DNA of 64,000 nucleotides. It comes from Istiophorus platypterus. Lineage: Eukaryota; Chordata; Actinopteri; Istiophoriformes; Istiophoridae. Shown piece by piece: positions 1-11,900 of this stretch. Position numbers and translations under genes: made by a program. The stretch is taken from contig CM029115.1 in NCBI GenBank assembly GCA_016859345.1, positions 14,048,001 through 14,112,000 of the forward strand. The letters are read 5' to 3'. Under the pieces are notes generated by a model. The model made no database searches and was not told the origin of the DNA. It saw nothing but the letters and a program-made list of their open reading frames with translations. Every line of letters begins with the position of its first letter. The first letter of the stretch is position 1.

Positions 1-346
1 GGGAGCCAGAGTTGATGCCACAACTGGGAGCCGGACCAACCTGCAGCTGAATGTTAATAATGTGATAATCCATGTTTGGGGACAAAGTCTTAGAGGGAAA
101 GAGATTTTTTTCTATATCTTGCAGTGTGATTGTAGTAATTGGTCTAAACGTAATAAGAGGGCCTTGTGTCTTTTGACAAATCCAGTTCTTAAGGTGCATT
201 TTATAATTTGCATGACATATCTAATGACTAATTGACAATAGTTTTTGTCTCCATATTTCCAATGAAAACAAACTTGAGATAGCCTTGCATTTGCATCACA
301 GCATGTTTGAAGATAGACAACATGAAGCCACACAACCTTTGACTAC

Positions 347-347
<1 letters not shown>

Positions 348-409
<62 letters not shown>
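348..409. repeat. (CA)n microsatellite, about 31 units
   Basis: An uninterrupted CA dinucleotide tract. It makes the VCVCVC frame on the minus strand, which is not a protein. Confidence 0.98.
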
Positions 410-411
<2 letters not shown>

Positions 412-3400
412 CATCTCACGCCTCATATAAGTGGCATTGACTGGATTAAACAACTACCATGTCCTCAGCAGGGTGCCTGTCTCTGTCTGAGAGAAAAGTA
501 TGAGCAGCCGGTCTGAGTTCAAAGACATAATTGGCTATTTACCTTTCCTTCAGTCCCTGCTAACTGCATCAACTGTGAGCTGTCGGAGAAGTTTTCTTTA
601 CACACTTCACATCAGGATGGAAAACAAAGGACAAAAAGAAATTTTAACATGACATTTTTTATATAGTAGATGGACTACCATACAATATATTTTGTTGGCT
701 GTGCCGTGCCCACACTGAATCTGAGTTTGAGGAGTGTGACATATTTGAAATAAATGCACATTTACATTTACTATCTATCAACAAAAGCCTAAGACTTGAG
801 TTCACGTTTATGTCTTAGGTAACCCCAGCTTTGTTTGATGTCTGCCTCCCTGTATTATCTTACCAACTGTCTAGGCAGTGATTATGTGTCTTACGGAAGA
901 GGTCCACTGTTGAGAATAATCCTCCTATAAGCTGAAAATCTGGCTGAGAAGTGTATGCAGGAAGGCTGACCCACTCCTTGGATCTGTGTAACCATAACAC
1001 AGTTTTAAAGATTGTCTCCTTTCTAAAATCATATTTTCTTTCGAGGAAAGAGAAAATTAGTCATTGGAAAATCTAATAAATTAAAGCATACCCTTCTGTG
1101 TTTTGAATTCACATAAATAAATACAGTATTTGATCCCACTGACTATGAAACGACTATTCTGCTTTTGAATGCCAGATGCTACAAGCAGGCAGAAACTTTC
1201 GGCACATCTTTGGACAGCAGAGCATTTAATGCCATGCTATTTTTGTCAGTGCTTTAATGAGGATCTTGACATCCTTTCTTGATGGCAATACATCAAGAGC
1301 AAGAACACCTTCAAACCTACACACAGCTCGCACTGCAAAAATGTTATTTCACTGTAATGGCTAGCACAGGCATGCAAACCGTAACACCTTACAGTTCCTC
1401 TGACGATCTTCAATGCCCGCGGCCATTGGATATGATCCACCGCACGTCCCTGAGAGATTGCCCAGAGGATGAAGAGATAAGCTCTGGAGGAATTCAAAGC
1501 CTTCTCGCTCTACTGCCGGCCGTCCTATCCCTACAGGAAGGACTTCATATCTGAGCCACTTTCAAGTTCTTTTCTGAAGCCCCAGCTAGGATTGAATGTG
1601 AAAAACGCCTCTGAAATTAAACATCAAATTTACAATAAAACACTTCTTTCTTTCAGCATCAATCTTTATACTGCAACCATTGAGATTGATACTCCACTTA
1701 AGTACCAGTGGGGTTCCAGCTGATGCAAAATGCTATGACTTTGACCGTGATTATTCACTAAAAGAAAAGCAGCAGTGGGGACATCATCCACTCATATTTT
1801 AGTATACAAATAAAGGCTTCAGTTGTTGGCATATTTCTCTGATGTTTGGTCACTTCTGCCTCAGGCAGGGCTGAGCTGACAGGACACAGCCACTGTTAGC
1901 ATCAATAAATCTATGGGTTTTTTTTAATTCTTTTTAATTAGTGTCCACAGATTCCTGCCCTGCCCAGCTGAAAGAAAAATGCCACAATAATGTCACAGAA
2001 ACTCCCATTTGCAGAGGCTTATGTAACAATCAAAAGAAAGGGCAGCTTTGGTTTTTATTTCACAGTGTTAATGGTACTAATCAATTCAGGTTGGTCTACA
2101 TTCAGACGCTATGAACCGAGTGCCATATTCCCTCTGCTGTAACCAGAGGTCTGTCATGCTCTATGCCTTTTATTTACTGTCATACCAAGCGTTGAAATAT
2201 GAGCAGCAAGAGCAATTACTGCCATTCGTCAATTGATTTTAACAGCATTGGAATCAATCTTAGAAAACCATCATGTTCTTCTTCTTCTACTTCATCACTT
2301 CACATGGAAACAGTTCAATACAGCGATCTACACTACACTGAGGTCATCAGAAACAATGGGGGGGGGCTGCTGAATGTAAATAATTTAATTAAAATCATTA
2401 GATGTTATCTTGTAAGTAAGGCAAAATAAAGAATAAATTAAAAATAAAGATTATCCTATGTATCGATTAATCTTCCAAATTTGTTCCTGATTAATTCTTT
2501 TATAATACTTCAGAGACCTAGGTGGTATTTTCAGGTGTGATTTTTATCTGACCAAAAGTCCAAAACCCAAACATATTTGGCTACTGAGATAATGTAAAAC
2601 ATACTAAAGCAAAAAAAAAAAAAAAAATCCTAAGATTCAAAAAGGTGTTCTGGGGGGAGTTTACTTAAAGATGACTAGAAAAATGAATCAAAAACAAAAG
2701 ACAAACACTGTCAGACAGAGTGGCTGAGCTCTTGTTATAAAACTTAAAAAATAAATGGGCTCAGAGATTATTATACCTGTCTTCCCTGGAGAAATACAGT
2801 GGGGCAGGAAGTCCAGGTTATGTTATGCCTGTTGTCTGTGTCTGATTTACAGCTCTGGTTAAAAATAAGCAGGAGGGCTCTAATGAAAGTCCAGCAATTT
2901 CACACTTTGGGGAAAAATAGAGAGGGTGCTCGGCCTGTGGGCCACCAACCCTGCACCTGGTTACATGCATCTTTTCCACTCACTGAACATGACAGTGAAC
3001 TGAGCAGGGAGCAGGGACGCCTCAACATCTGTCACACAACAGCACACAAACATTTACAGGCCAAAATAGTACAGAAAAAAAACCCCACTAAGATGAACCT
3101 CTCAATCGGCTTAGTCAACTAGGAGGCAAATAGATAGAATAATGAAATAGAAAGAGGCTGGGCAGATTAGGGCACTATCTCTACTTCACTCAGGTATTTT
3201 TTTTTTATCACCTTAGACTCAGTCTAATCAAAACATATGGCCTTTCAGTAGACAAAGCCTAGAGCAGCTACACTACAAGCTTTAATTTAACAAGTCACTG
3301 CTTTCTACTCTCTACGTTTTCAAAAGCCAATAACCATTAAAAACACAAGTAAATAAAAAAAACCCATATATTTTTTAAACCGTCCTCTAGATTTGTGGGT

Positions 3401-3689
3401 TTTGGTTTACTTCAGTAATGTTAACCATCGGGGTTCATTACAGAAGCTACGTAGCCTACACTGCGAGACCGTCCCGACTTGTGCAACAACAACACAAATA
3501 TAAGCAACATCTGTGCACATTTCTCCGGACTGATCCTACGCTGCTGCATTAAAGAGGGTTTGATCTTCCCTCGGTTTTTGGTTTTTGTTTTTTGGTTTTG
3601 TTTTTTTTTTACCAAATCGGAGATAACGTGGCAAGTCCTCACCTCACCTCAAACCCCAGTGAAGACAACGCTTGGGCTGATGGTTCCTC
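410..3689. other. No recognised gene
   Basis: AT-rich sequence with short homopolymers. The only locally GC-richer piece is about 1.39-1.57 kb, where a 91-codon plus-strand frame (1279-1554) overlaps a second open plus-strand frame running to about 1.72 kb. Neither matches a family I know, and no splice context supports them. Confidence 0.5.
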
Positions 3690-4372
3690 TGGACGCAACT
3701 CAGCCCAGGATGTTCATCTCTCAGGCGCAGGCATGTTTCATCCCCTCCACCGTTCAGCCGAACACGAGCAGCGGCGGCGGGCTCCTCCGGGAAGCTCCGT
3801 CCGCCGCGCGTTCATCCACGCACGGATAAGGCTAGTTCATCAATCCCATTAGCTCGCACGGTCTCCCGGTGCAGTTCAGTAACACTGTGGGCTACTGTGC
3901 CGCAGACGAACCCTCTTATTTGCTCTCAGTCGGCGCGGGAGGAGGGAGTAACGCTAATGGCCCGGCAGGCTCCGGCAGTTCGTGTCAGGCTGCCCACCCC
4001 ACCACCACCACCACCACCACCACCCTCGTCGTCTCACTCGCTCCGGTCCTTGCCTGCTCAGGTCAGAGCGCGGACTGCGAGGCTGGCGCCGGGTCGACCT
4101 GTCTCTTCCTCTGCGCCCGTCCGAAGTGCAGGAAGCCCGTTTGACGCTGCGGAGAGGCAGCGCCGCACCGTGCGCCCTGCGCTCCCACACGGACCAACGG
4201 CGCTGCATGCTGCACTTAAAGAGACATGGCAGAGCAGACGGAGGCGCAGCGGCCGCCGCGCCGCGCCGCGCTCCGCCGCGTCCCGGGCCACACGGGACGA
4301 GGCTCGGCGCAGGTGACTCACTCCCCGCGGACGCTTTTGTTTTCCGTGTGAGGAGGAACTCGGTCGGGATCA
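3690..4372. promoter_or_regulatory. CpG-rich promoter-like block, owner unknown
   Basis: This is the most CpG-dense stretch in the left third of the window, standing out against AT-rich flanks. It includes GCCGCCGCG runs and a CCA-triplet tract (about 3998-4024). On the plus strand an ATG at 4226 opens 29 codons that end exactly at a consensus-like donor (GCGCAG|GTGACT, exon end 4312). The arginine- and alanine-rich product is compositionally what any GC-rich stretch would give, and no following exon was recognised to 21 kb. On the minus strand the block could equally start a gene running off the left edge. It reads best as a CpG-island promoter; direction and gene are unresolved. Confidence 0.4.
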
Positions 4373-4436
4373 AGTTCAGGGCCAGGAGTCATTTGCCTGG
4401 GTTGTTTGTTTGCTTCCGTGCACCCCCCCCCCATCT

Positions 4437-4547
4437 CTATGTCTATATCTATATCTATATCTATATCTATATCTATATCTATATCTATATCTATATCTAT
4501 ATTTATATATCTATATCTATAGATATAGATATATGGATATAGATATA
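4437..4547. repeat. (CTATAT)n tract ending in an inverted GATATA arm
   Basis: About thirteen CTATAT units are followed by TATATCTATATCTATAGATA and TAGATATA, so the right end folds back on the repeat as a self-complementary arm. Confidence 0.9.
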
Positions 4548-4708
4548 AATTCCCCTTCCTCAAACTCAAGTCCTCTGGCCTCTAGGACTGCGCTCTTCTG
4601 GACAGAGACCTCAGATGTTGTACCTGGAATCTGCAGGAGCTACTCTCCTAGTTTGTGGGTCACCGCTGGCACCGCTGTCTTTACTCTCCACATCTTTCCT
4701 AGCTCCTG

Positions 4709-4711
<3 letters not shown>

Positions 4712-4776
<65 letters not shown>
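4712..4776. repeat. (AT)n microsatellite
   Basis: A pure AT tract of about 32 units, directly abutting the left end of the R2-type relic. Confidence 0.97.
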
Positions 4777-4778
<2 letters not shown>

Positions 4779-5955
4779 ATGCTTTGTAACCCAACATCAA
4801 GGGTGACTAAGAAACAACTTCAGGCCCAGTGTTCCAACATCTGTAAACAGCAGCTGCTATCACATCTAGAGATTGACGAGGTACAACATCATGCTAAGGC
4901 ATGTTGGTGGGGGGCAGGACGAAGGTCAGAGCGGGATACACCATCATAACCCCCACTATGAGATTGGGAAGCCCCGACAAGCCCTTATGAATCCCTTAAC
5001 ACAAGGGCGATTGACCTGAGATTGAAGATCGTGACTGATCGGCCACACAAGCATCCTGGAATGCTTGGAAATGTACAATATCAACAGGACACTAAGAACC
5101 TTCATCAAGAACTCAATGGGGCTGTGGAAAACGACTGTGGAGGCAAACTGAAAGCCAATTGCCAAGTTACCATCAAGTGCGGCATACACCAAGGTGAGCC
5201 ACTATCCCCGCTGCTGTTCTACATAGGCCTATGGATACCGGTTCCGAAGTGGAACAACCACCAGCGACCTCCTCTACATAGATGACATCAAGCTGTATTC
5301 CAGGAAGGAGTGAGACACTGACTCACTGATCCACATCACCAGGATCTCCAGCAACGTCATCGGAATGTCATTCAGACTAGATAAGCGTGGCCGGATGGTA
5401 TCAAAGAGAGGGAAGATGATCACAACCGAGGGGGGTGAACTACCAGAAGGCAGCACTGCAGATATCCAGGACAGCTACAAGTATCTTGGGATTCTGCAGG
5501 AAAATGAGAACCATGAGGAAGCCACATGGATGTCAGCCACCACGAAATACCTACACAGAGTAAGGCAGGTCCTGAAAAGCTGGCTTAATGGGAAGAACAA
5601 GGTCCAAACCCTGCCAGTCATCAGATACCCCGCCTGTATAATAAGTTGGCCAAAAGAAGAGATAAAGGCCACTTTTGTCAAGACAAGGAAGCTCCTCATA
5701 ATGAATGGAGGGTTTCATCCCAAGTCCAGCACCCTGAGACTGTACACTAAGTGGAACGAGGGAGGCCTGGTGAGTGTCAGGGCCCCTGTCCAGGACAAAA
5801 CAACCAGGATCCAGGAGTACATCAGGGAGATGGCCCCCAAAGATGACCTGCTAAGTGAATACCTCAGGCAGCAGAAAGCCGATAATGCAGAACAGGAGGA
5901 TGAAACATCATGGAGGGATAAGCCCCTGCGCAGCATGTAACACCAACAGATTGAA
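4777..5955 (+). mobile_element. R2/NeSL-type non-LTR retrotransposon relic, reverse transcriptase part
   Basis: The translated frames match the reverse transcriptase and downstream thumb region of an abundant fish element usually annotated as type-1 retrotransposable element R2. Visible blocks are VTKKQLQAQCSNI near 4.81 kb, CGIHQGEPLSPLLF near 5.18 kb, the catalytic motif YIDD at 5275-5286, DSYKYLGI near 5.47 kb, LPVIRYPACIISWPKEEI near 5.61 kb and GGFHPKSSTLRLY near 5.71 kb. The copy is dead: frames switch, there is an in-frame TGA at 5311-5313, and an internal deletion near 5.05 kb removes the RT fingers. It stops before the zinc-knuckle and endonuclease domains. Both ends abut AT-dinucleotide tracts (4712-4776 and from 5956). 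Confidence 0.82.
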
Positions 5956-8900
5956 TATATATATATATATTTATATATTAATAAAGATTTTTTTAATGTA
6001 TTTTTTCATATACCTCTTTGAATATCCTTACACACACACACACATGCACAAACACGAATCACTGAGTCAAAATTGATCTAAATATTTTGTAATATATTTA
6101 TGACAGATTTATGATGAAACCTGAGTTTTTTGTGTTTTAATTGGGTCAATTTAAACATATTTAGTCTGGACAAATAACCCAATGGAAATATAATAAGTAA
6201 CACTGATACTGGGTCAAAGCAGCCCAGTGGGTAAAGTTAAATGGGGGAAGTTTCTGTGTTTGTATGAGTGAGTGTATGTTATTAGTATCCAGAGCTGTCC
6301 ATCATAGGATGAATACAACAGCTGTGTTAAAACAGTACATAGGTAAATACAAGGACAAAAACTCACTGTATTCGGCCTCTCTATGACCCAAGCAGTACAC
6401 ATCAATGTACCACTCGCATTTTGATTACCAGTAAGAGTTTTGATTTTTTTTGCCTGCTTAGCATTCTGATTTTAATCCTGGCTTCCATTTCTGCTTCACC
6501 CCATCTAAAACCCACCTCCAGATGTTCAACTACTGTGTGTTTCCCTGCTGCACGCAGGATTTCTAGTGTCGGATCGGGGTGATCATCCATTCTGTTTAAC
6601 TGCAAATCTCCTTGTGTGTAAACTGTGCTCTTCAATCAGTTTTATCGTTCTGTCCCTGGCAGTCACAGCTGTTAAATCAATGGCTTAGAGCAACTGCATT
6701 ACACAGTTCTCTAAAGGGCATGTACACAAATAGACATTCACATGCAAGCAGGGTGCCCTTAAGATCACAGATAGATACTATACAGGGAGGGTAGAGTCTC
6801 CAACTCCCCTGGCTTCTGTTTTTCTAAAATATAAGAGGATGTCTAACTAAAGGATTAATTTTTAATGAAAGAGTATTGAGGGTTTGTCTCTCCTGATAAG
6901 TTAATCAAACCTACTTAGTCTCCTGCAGCTCTGACTTAGCCAGTTAGTCAGTTACAGGCTTAACTCTGGTCTGTCCTTAAGGGGTGGTGTGCTGACACAA
7001 CAGAGATGACTCTGCATATTTCTGCAGCATCAATCCATGGGTTGGTTGCTGTCTGTGCTGTCTGTGCTGTCACCCGTAGCACTGTCACCTACGATTACTC
7101 TCCTCTACATGGTGACTCAGCGACGGACTCCAACTTAGAGGGGCACTCTTGAAATCACCAGTGTGCCATGGTGGTATTACTCATGCTGCATCAGGCAGAC
7201 AGGATGGGACAGCAGCCAAACAACAGAATGCTTGAACTCTCAGGCAAATGTTTGAGGGACGCAAATGGATTTTGTTGGTTTGTTTAGGTAAATTTTACCT
7301 CAAGGTGTTGCAGATAGATTCAAAACATCTCTGCTATTTTTACGTCTTTCTCGAGGATTTACCTGCACATGCATACATGTGCATCGTTAAAGCTCGGAAG
7401 CGGGGAGTTATCATGCGGGTGCAAGAGAAAAAATTCCGGGTCAGGCAACACAGCATCAACCTATGATACATCTGCATCACAAGCCAGCAGGAGCCGCATG
7501 TGCACCGTGCGCTTGGCCTGTGTTTGACTGCCACTGAGTTATCTCCCCCTCAGATGCAGAAGACAGAAGTAAATAGACGACAGTGGGCTCATTGTTTAAA
7601 ATCTCTGCTCTCTGAGATTACACTAGCAGTGGTGTGAAGGGGGATGAAAAGAATGTTCCTTCATTTTCATGTTGTTAAACTGTCCTTTGGATGGTCGAGC
7701 TTCATGACAGGATCTGACGAGTTGTGAGTGCAGACAGCACACAGTCCAACAAACAATATGATTTCACACACTGTAGCACGACGCCACATATCACAAGCAA
7801 GAGACCAAAGTGGCGAAAATCATTTAATGTGTAAACCCTCACATAACCTATTTATAATCAAAGGCAGGTCTCACCCAATAGAACGATCTAGTTTTTGTGC
7901 TGCAAGCAGAGCCTCATGAGAAATCTGGATCTACGTCATGGGAAGAGGTTAAATACTGTGACCTTTCTGAGGAGAAATAGGGTCGCTACTCATTTGTCAC
8001 GTCTTTGCAAAGTGACCGGGTAAAAGAGAAAGACTTCCAACCACTTACATGCTGCAAAGAAAATGAAAGCTGTTCCCTATAGGTTAGCTGTCAACATCAC
8101 ATCACGTGCAAGAAAAAGAGAGCTCATAGTGATGTCAGAAATCAACGTGTGCCTCATTGTCACTGACTTATTCAAGTTTTGGGTTTCACAATGGAAACTC
8201 TCACATAACAGAAAACAAAAACACCAGAATCAGAGAGCCATCGTGGCTGTTTTTTATGTGCCAAGCCATTATTAAGGAGATCAGAAACAGGTGAAGTACG
8301 CTTCGGAACAGCAGATCGGGAACAAAGTGCTGGAAACCCAGCTCATCATCCAGGGAGCAAAGTTGACTTAAGCTATGCATGGAAACATCTTTTTCGTGGA
8401 CAATGTTTACATTTCACAGGAATGTAAGAGAGAGGCTGAGGGAAATGTATGAGATAGAGAGGACAAGACAATTATTTCTGACATTTAAACCATGTATTCT
8501 GATCACAACTACCTGCGAGCTGGTCAACATCCTTTCACTGTCATAATCATAATCAGAAAATCAGAATTACTGAGTAACCAGTTATTTGACTAGTGTAAAA
8601 AATGTCAGAAAATATCCTTAAAGATGTCCAAGTGGGCAAGGGGCAAGTGGCGCTCATCTTCCCATAAGTGTGTTATGTATAATTAGAGAAATGATACATA
8701 CTAAAGTATGTGATGTTGATTTTTAAGGGCTAACACTATGTAGATATGTATCAATACAGTCTGAGCAAACTGTTGCCTCAAACAACAAATATCATTGACT
8801 AAGTTTTCCCTTTCCGACTTTCCATTGGGATATTGCTGATTGTGCTAGTTTCTCATGTCAGTCACCTGATAATCACATGTCATGTTTATAGATCCGCATG

Positions 8901-11900
8901 GTGATTTATTATCCGCCTGCTAGCCACCCTCCCCTGAGACCAATCAGTGATTTTCGAATGGATTGACAGTGAAACCTCCCTAGACTGACACATTTAATGA
9001 GGACTTTGTTTTTCCTGTACTACAATAATCATCTCTAGCTGATGAGAAACCTTGTGATTCCTTTTCTGGAATAAGTTCTCATTGATTTGACAGAGGTATA
9101 ACACGATCAATAAGTGTAGTTGCTGTGCACCCTGTTTGACCTTTAAACCAATAAACACTGGCTTTCCACTCTCCAGGCAGCTTTTTGGCAACTGCTGCAA
9201 CCACATACCCACATTTTACAGCTTTGTAGTTGTTAGAGTGTAGTTGTGTTGTTAGTGGGTTTTTTGTTTGTTTATTTGTTTTTAGTGTTGCATAAATTTC
9301 AGTTAAATTTGTTGTGATTTAAAAACATCCATGAACATTATTCTTATATAACACTGGAAGGATCTTCAGATCATACAACTGAAGAAAAAACACCATGCTG
9401 AAGTCACACTTGCACTGCTCATTCACATAACAGGGACAACTTGAAATCTTACTTTCTGAAACCAGAACAAAAATAAAACAATTAACTATTTTTCTTCCAC
9501 TTTCTTCTGACAGTGATTAAGATATATGGCAGCAATGCTGCTCCAACTCCAAAAGTGTTTCCTGATGACCATAAAGCAAAATCATTATTACAAAGCAATT
9601 CTGCTTATAAACCACATATATAGAGATTAAAGAGCAATGTTGCTGCTAACAACCGTCCTCTCATGAGCATAGCCTGTAAAAAAGTTTCAGTTTTATACCC
9701 ATCTCTGGTTTCAGCAGCTCATCTGAAGAGATGACTCACACTCACACATCCCCTGGCTTCCTGTCCCCATCGTATAAATCTCTTTGGTCGGGCTGTACCC
9801 ACAAAAACCTAGATGCAGTTTAAGTCAGTGAATACTTGTCATGAAGGCAAGTGAGGAGCTGTTTGCATGACAATTTGACCATCCGCAATACTATATCACT
9901 GTCTCTCCATATTCTCTGTGTGTTGATAGTGACAGTTTGGATAAACGGCTGTGACTGCCTGGAAATCGTACATCAAGTATCAGTGACAGACAGTGACACT
10001 GACTTGTTTTCTGACAAACTGTTCCCTTCAGAGAAGCTGTGTGGCCCAGGGCTGGACTGATAACATTTCCTTGGGCTCCATAAACAGAAACAAAAGTCCT
10101 TGTGTTTGTTGCATTAAGATTTTATCGTAATCATGACCATGTGAGTGTGAGTGTGTTCTGTTAAGAAGGATGTGTGCTGTCCCCTCTGAGAAAGATGTCT
10201 ATTTCAACACTAGACCTTAGTTAACTTTTGCAGTACTGTGAAACTTGATTACGGCTCTTTCACACAGCACATGGCGGAGGCATGACATATCGAGTTGTAG
10301 TATGACGAATTGTGATGAAATATCCACTGATACAGTTAATGTAGTGGACAAAGGTATAAAATAAAGCAGGTTGTGGGTAAGAAGTAGGAGCAGGCCGTGA
10401 AATCAAACCCATTGTAATTGCTATGCAGGAAGCATCTCAATGTCGTTGCTTTAGCCCAGGGTTGGATTGCTGGAGACCCACATCTTTCAGTCAATATAAA
10501 GATATTCTCCACTGAGTTTCATTTGATCATTCTTACTCAGCTGCACATTGCATCTTATGAGACACATCTGGCGCAGTTTGAGATGTTAGGTGCAGTAGTC
10601 TCCTTTCCTTGTGTCACACACAGTTCTTCAGCTTAAACCTAATCACACTCTTAGGAAAAATACATTCTTACATGTGTTTTTGATTACCATTGATTTATAA
10701 GAGGTGTTAAACTTCTTGCCTGATCATGACCATCTATATTCAATACAGATGTTTTATATAAGGTTCAAATTTCACATTCCTGTACCCTATTAAAGGCCGG
10801 GTCTGCAGATGTTAAGAACTACAGCCATCCTATTTAAGCTACTTCCACCAGTGAGTAAATATACAATGATACTTCCTTCTATTTAAAGGCCAAAAATATT
10901 AAAAAGGGGGAACTACTGCAGATATTTATAATTGAATATTGAATATATGAAACATGCTCTCTGGTAGCTTTGTTGCAGTCCCTTATGTCTACCAAACTGT
11001 CTGAAAACTCCACCTATTCTCTTTTGTCTGCAGTGACCCTTGTCTTGTATTATTAATGACTGCAGTGCAGATGATGAGTGACAATACAGACAAAGAAAGA
11101 AGAGTTGCAGAGAGTGTTTTAGAGTGTGTGTATTTGTAAGAAAAATGGCGGGTGGACGTTCTGTGTAGTAGATCTATTTTCGAATTGCACAGTTAGAAAA
11201 CTGGCAAATGCTACTACAACTGCTCAGTAATGGGTTGAATTTCTTCAGATTCGCATGCTTTTAGGAATTCATCTGAATCTGTTTGGTGTTACTGGATGAA
11301 ATCCAGTGTTAAAGGCCGTTCTAAAATTTCCTTTGGGGATAGCAAGTAAAAATAAGTAACCTTCCTCCTGAGTAAAGTTGAGCAATAGCATCAAATCCAC
11401 TTAAGTGAACACTATTACAAAACACTGCTGCAACATTATCCCTGCCTTGTAAAAAATAATGAGGCTACAAAAATTGAATTACTTCCTGTGTATTGAAAAC
11501 TAATTGCAGTGAATCTTCTCGATCCAAAACCAATTTGTTGACTTTAAGACATCTGTGATTCCCAGATCCATACTGCATTAAACTCTTTTTAGAAAAGGAT
11601 TTTCTTTCTGTTCTCATTGAAGCGCTTGTTTTTTTTTGTTTTTTTTTAATGCCATGTAACAAAGACTCTCTCTGGTAATTTGAGTTTGTGTCTCTTCAGG
11701 AAATTGCAGGGTGTCAAACTGTTTAGCCAGACCTTTACTGATAATTATACATCACTGAAAATAATTCACACACACTCATCCACATACAGACATGCCCAAC
11801 CAAACTCTTGGTGATACACATACGGTACAAAGACCTTGGCCATCTAATTACCAAATCTGAACTTGTCACCTTAATTTAAAAAAAATTGTTTTTACTGACT

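Noticed and set aside
3954..4542. Long open frames on both strands over the CpG-rich block and the CTATAT repeat
   Set aside because: They consist of GC-rich low-complexity or repeat translation (runs of His, Trp, Tyr-Ile) and have no conserved domain.
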